This document shows positions 15,666 through 17,241 of a stretch of 17,241 nt of DNA, piece by piece. Every line of letters starts with the position of its first letter. The stretch's first letter is position 1. Source of the stretch: Pararhizobium_B sp051960215 (lineage in GTDB: Bacteria > Pseudomonadota > Alphaproteobacteria > Rhizobiales > Rhizobiaceae); assembly GCA_051960215.1 (NCBI GenBank), contig JBQCEN010000016.1, forward strand, positions 1 through 17,241. The letters are read 5' to 3'. Made by a program: the position numbers and the translations under genes. The notes under the pieces are model-generated. The model saw only the letters and a list, made by a program, of their open reading frames with translations. It did not search any database and was not told the origin of the DNA.

Positions 15666-15683
15666 CGTTCAGTCCTCCGGTCC

Positions 15684-15721
15684 GAAAGAAAAGGGAGAGA
15701 TGGTGTCCCATCTCCCCCTTT
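15684..15721 (-). terminator. Intrinsic terminator after rplU-rpmA
   Basis: Read on the minus strand, AAAGGGGGAGATGG (15708-15721) pairs with CCATCTCTCCCTTT (15690-15703) through 14 positions, including one G-U pair, around a GACA tetraloop. The arm is followed by a U-rich run (UUUUCUUUC). On the plus strand the G-U becomes an A/C mismatch, so the minus-strand RNA is the intended one. It lies 66 bp after the rpmA stop and ends just before the ribosome site of the GNAT gene. Confidence 0.75.
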
Positions 15722-15743
15722 CGGACGTCTGGCCTGAACGCTT

Positions 15744-15774
15744 CAGCCGGGTCGATGAGACGCCGGCTGTTTTT
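15744..15774 (+). terminator. Terminator-like hairpin on the plus strand
   Basis: CAGCCGG (15744-15750) pairs with CCGGCTG (15763-15769), followed directly by TTTTT (15770-15774). It would act on plus-strand RNA, yet no plus-strand gene lies nearby. It may stop antisense transcription from entering rpmA-rplU, or be chance. On the minus strand it is simply a hairpin after rpmA. Confidence 0.35.
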
Positions 15775-15786
15775 GAGCGCTACCGG

Positions 15787-16056
15787 CTATTCCGCTGCTT
15801 CCGCTTTCGGCATCACGGACACGTACGTGCGACCGTTGGCCTTCGTTCGGAAAGCCACGTTGCCTGCTGCCGTTGCGAAAATCGTATGGTCCTTGCCGAG
15901 GCCGACATTGGCGCCCGGATGCCACTTCGTGCCGCGCTGGCGCACGATGATGTTGCCCGGGATGACGGCTTCGCCGCCGAACTTCTTCACGCCAAGCCGC
16001 TTGGACTCGGAATCGCGACCGTTGCGCGACGAACCGCCAGCCTTCTTGTGTGCCAT
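15787..16056 (-). CDS. rpmA: 50S ribosomal protein L27
   Basis: L27 (89 aa, full length) sits near the peptidyl-transferase centre of the large subunit, with its N-terminal tail touching tRNA. The sequence is canonical: MAHKKAGGSSRNGRDSESKR, then GGEAVIPGNIIVRQRGTKWH and GLGKDHTIFATAAGNV. There is no extra N-terminal peptide of the Firmicutes type that must be cleaved. The ATG at 16056 has a strong AAGGAG 8 nt upstream. It lies 46 bp after rplU in the universal rplU-rpmA pair and is followed by an intrinsic terminator. Confidence 0.99.
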   Translation of the reverse strand: MAHKKAGGSSRNGRDSESKRLGVKKFGGEAVIPGNIIVRQRGTKWHPGANVGLGKDHTIFATAAGNVAFRTKANGRTYVSVMPKAEAAE

Positions 16057-16102
16057 GGGTTGAGCTCCTTAAATCCTCTTGTCGCCGTTCGGGCTGTCGC
16101 CC

Positions 16103-16741
16103 TTACTTGGCGAGATCCTTCGCCTGCGCGCGCCATTCGGTGATCTGCGCGGTGCTGAACGGCATGTTGGCGTCGATCTTCGCGACGTCCTCGTCGCTGA
16201 GGCCGGCGATCTGCGCGAAGGTCGTGATCCCCTGATCGTTCAGGTCCTTCGCCGTGACCGGGCCGATGCCCTTGATGACGGTCAGGTCGTCGCCCTTGCC
16301 CTTCGGCGCCTTGAAGAGCGGCTGGGCAGTGCCCTCGCCCTTCGTCTCCGCTGGGGCGGCGGCTTCCGCCTTGCCCGCCTTCGCCGGCTGGTCCTTCTTC
16401 GCGGCCGCCTTCTTCGACGGCTTCGCGCCGCCCGTCAGGATCTCGGCGATCCGCACGACGGTCTGGTGCTGGCGATGGCCGCGCGAGCGCTTGGAGTTCT
16501 GCCGGCGGCGCTTCTTGAAGGCGATGACCTTGCGCGCGCGGCCGTGTTCGACCACCTCGGCCGTCACCAGCGCGCCCTCGACGAGGGGTGCGCCGATCGT
16601 CGCATCGGCGCCCTCGCCAACCATCAGCACTTCTGCGAATTCGATGGTGTCGCCGGCTTCGCCAGCGAGCTTCTCGACGGTGAGCACGTCGTTTGCCGCG
16701 ACGCGATACTGCTTCCCGCCGGTCTTGATGACTGCGAACAT
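16103..16741 (-). CDS. rplU: 50S ribosomal protein L21 with C-terminal helix-hairpin-helix extension
   Basis: L21 binds 23S rRNA in the large subunit. The ATG at 16741, with AAAGG upstream, gives 212 aa, about twice the E. coli protein. Residues 1-104 are ordinary L21: MFAVIKTGGKQYRVAANDVL, then FKKRRRQNSKRSRGHRQHQT. Residues 105-150 are a Lys/Ala/Pro linker. Residues 151-212 form a helix-hairpin-helix-like domain, DDLTVIKGIGPVTAKDLN, then GITTFAQIAGLSDEDVAKID and WRAQAKDLAK. The same type of module is found at the C-termini of some other alphaproteobacterial proteins, such as NuoE. Its role on the ribosome is unknown; nucleic-acid binding is the family expectation. The frame stays open upstream to 16900 but only this ATG fits L21. 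Confidence 0.97.
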   Translation of the reverse strand: MFAVIKTGGKQYRVAANDVLTVEKLAGEAGDTIEFAEVLMVGEGADATIGAPLVEGALVTAEVVEHGRARKVIAFKKRRRQNSKRSRGHRQHQTVVRIAEILTGGAKPSKKAAAKKDQPAKAGKAEAAAPAETKGEGTAQPLFKAPKGKGDDLTVIKGIGPVTAKDLNDQGITTFAQIAGLSDEDVAKIDANMPFSTAQITEWRAQAKDLAK

Positions 16742-17056
16742 TTCTTGCCTTTCGCTGTTCGGTCCGGCTTCCGCTCCGGCCAGCGCCGGAAAGAGCCGTC
16801 TTTTTGTCAGTCGGTTGCGGATGCGGGGCCTCTGGCCCCGGTCGATCCCGCCATCCGATCGCCGGTCCGGTGCGGCGGAGACCGCGCACCGGAAAAACAC
16901 GCGCGCGAACGGACGCTGCGGGGAACCTGCGCCGGTTACGGGCCCGGCGCCGAAAAGTCAAGCCGAACCAGCCGCATTTCGCCGAGGCGATGCCTGCGGG
17001 AAAGATCGGCCGCCGGCCGCCGATACGCCGCAGGCTCCGGTGCGGCACGACGCCCC
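16742..17056 (-). promoter_or_regulatory. 315-bp gap: rplU promoter region and structured leader
   Basis: No gene is visible here. On the minus strand CTTGAC (16957-16962) matches the alphaproteobacterial -35 well; the best -10 at the right spacing is the weak TAACCG (16933-16938). A start near 16926 would give a leader of about 185 nt. That leader contains three stem-loops: 16867-16892 (8-bp outer arms CCGGTGCG/CGCACCGG), 16824-16840 (7-bp CGGGGCC/GGCCCCG, 3-nt loop) and 16775-16790 (6-bp TCCGGC/GCCGGA, 4-nt loop). Such a leader could mediate feedback by L21 or L27. Confidence 0.4.
17001..17024 (-). terminator. Possible weak terminator of the ABC transporter gene
   Basis: ATCGGC (17005-17010) and GCCGAT (17019-17024) pair around an 8-nt GC-rich loop. 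On the minus strand they are followed by CUUU. It starts 32 nt after the transporter stop. The stem is short and the U run is only three bases, so this is tentative. Confidence 0.3.
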
Positions 17057-17241
17057 TTACCCGGCGTTGCGGACGCTCTGGCGCGCCATGCGGTATTCGT
17101 TGACGACGAGGTCGGTCAGTTCCTGCACCGAGGTGTCGGCGGTGTGCTTGTCGAAGACGATGCGGCCGCCCTGCACCAGGTTGATGCGGTCGCAGACGTC
17201 GAAGACCTGGGCGTAGTTGTGGGCGACGATGATGATGCCCA
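17057..17241 (-). CDS. Sugar ABC transporter ATP-binding protein, C-terminal end (5' part outside window)
   Basis: The minus-strand frame entering at the right edge gives 60 codons ending in TAA at 17057-17059. It reads GIIIVAHNYAQVFDVCDRIN, then LVQGGRIVFDKHTADTSVQE and a C-terminal LVVNEYRMARQ. The AHN carries the H-loop histidine of ABC ATPases, and DRINLVQGGRIVFD is the usual strand pair after it. This tail most resembles ribose/fructose-type (CUT2, FrcA-like) importers, whose ATPase energises uptake with a permease and a periplasmic sugar-binding protein, none of which is in the window. The sugar cannot be told. It runs in the same direction as rplU, 315 bp upstream, but is probably a separate operon. 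Confidence 0.8.
   Translation of the reverse strand, partial: GIIIVAHNYAQVFDVCDRINLVQGGRIVFDKHTADTSVQELTDLVVNEYRMARQSVRNAG

Noticed and set aside
16742..16900. 53-residue N-terminal extension of L21
   Set aside because: L21 starts at MFAVIKTGGKQY with a ribosome site before it. The extension lies in the leader and has no homology that I recognise.

Overview
This window is ordinary core chromosome of an alphaproteobacterium, most likely of the order Hyphomicrobiales (Rhizobiales). The evidence is strongly GC-rich DNA, an Ala/Pro-rich N-terminal extension on the ATP synthase beta subunit, a ribosomal protein L21 with a long C-terminal extension, an ObgE with an SQID motif in place of NKxD, and a gene order (rplU-rpmA-GNAT-GNAT-obgE-proB-proA-nadD-rsfS-rlmH-envC-ctpA-deacetylase-rppH) that I recognise from that order. 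I cannot name the genus. I see no insertion sequence, phage gene, CRISPR array, tRNA or rRNA.

Layout. Positions 1-3491 on the plus strand hold the 3' part of the F1 ATP synthase operon: the end of atpA, then atpG, atpD and atpC, closed by a clear intrinsic terminator at 3517-3549. Everything from 3566 to 17241 lies on the minus strand and converges on that terminator. In transcription order (right to left) it holds: the last 60 codons of a sugar ABC transporter ATPase; a 315-bp gap with a probable promoter and a structured leader; rplU and rpmA (L21, L27); an intrinsic terminator; two translationally coupled GNAT acetyltransferases; a membrane-anchored DUF3833-like protein; obgE; proB-proA-nadD (overlapping ends); rsfS and rlmH; envC-ctpA (overlapping ends); a divergent polysaccharide deacetylase; and rppH.

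Functionally the minus-strand run combines ribosome parts and maturation factors (L21, L27, ObgE, RsfS, RlmH), proline and NAD synthesis (ProB, ProA, NadD), an envelope and cell-division module (EnvC, CtpA, deacetylase) and mRNA 5'-end turnover (RppH). Several pairs overlap by 4-11 bp (GNAT1/GNAT2, proB/proA, proA/nadD, envC/ctpA), which indicates translational coupling.

No unknown multi-gene system is visible. The most interesting signals are regulatory and sit between genes: a perfect 13-bp hairpin that puts the Shine-Dalgarno of the DUF3833-like gene in the loop and its AUG in the stem; a near-consensus promoter for rsfS whose predicted transcript starts with a hairpin that buries the rsfS start codon; a CtrA-type box in front of envC; a terminator 18 bp before the first GNAT gene; and a roughly 185-nt leader with three stem-loops before rplU. 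All of these were read by eye and no folding energies were computed.
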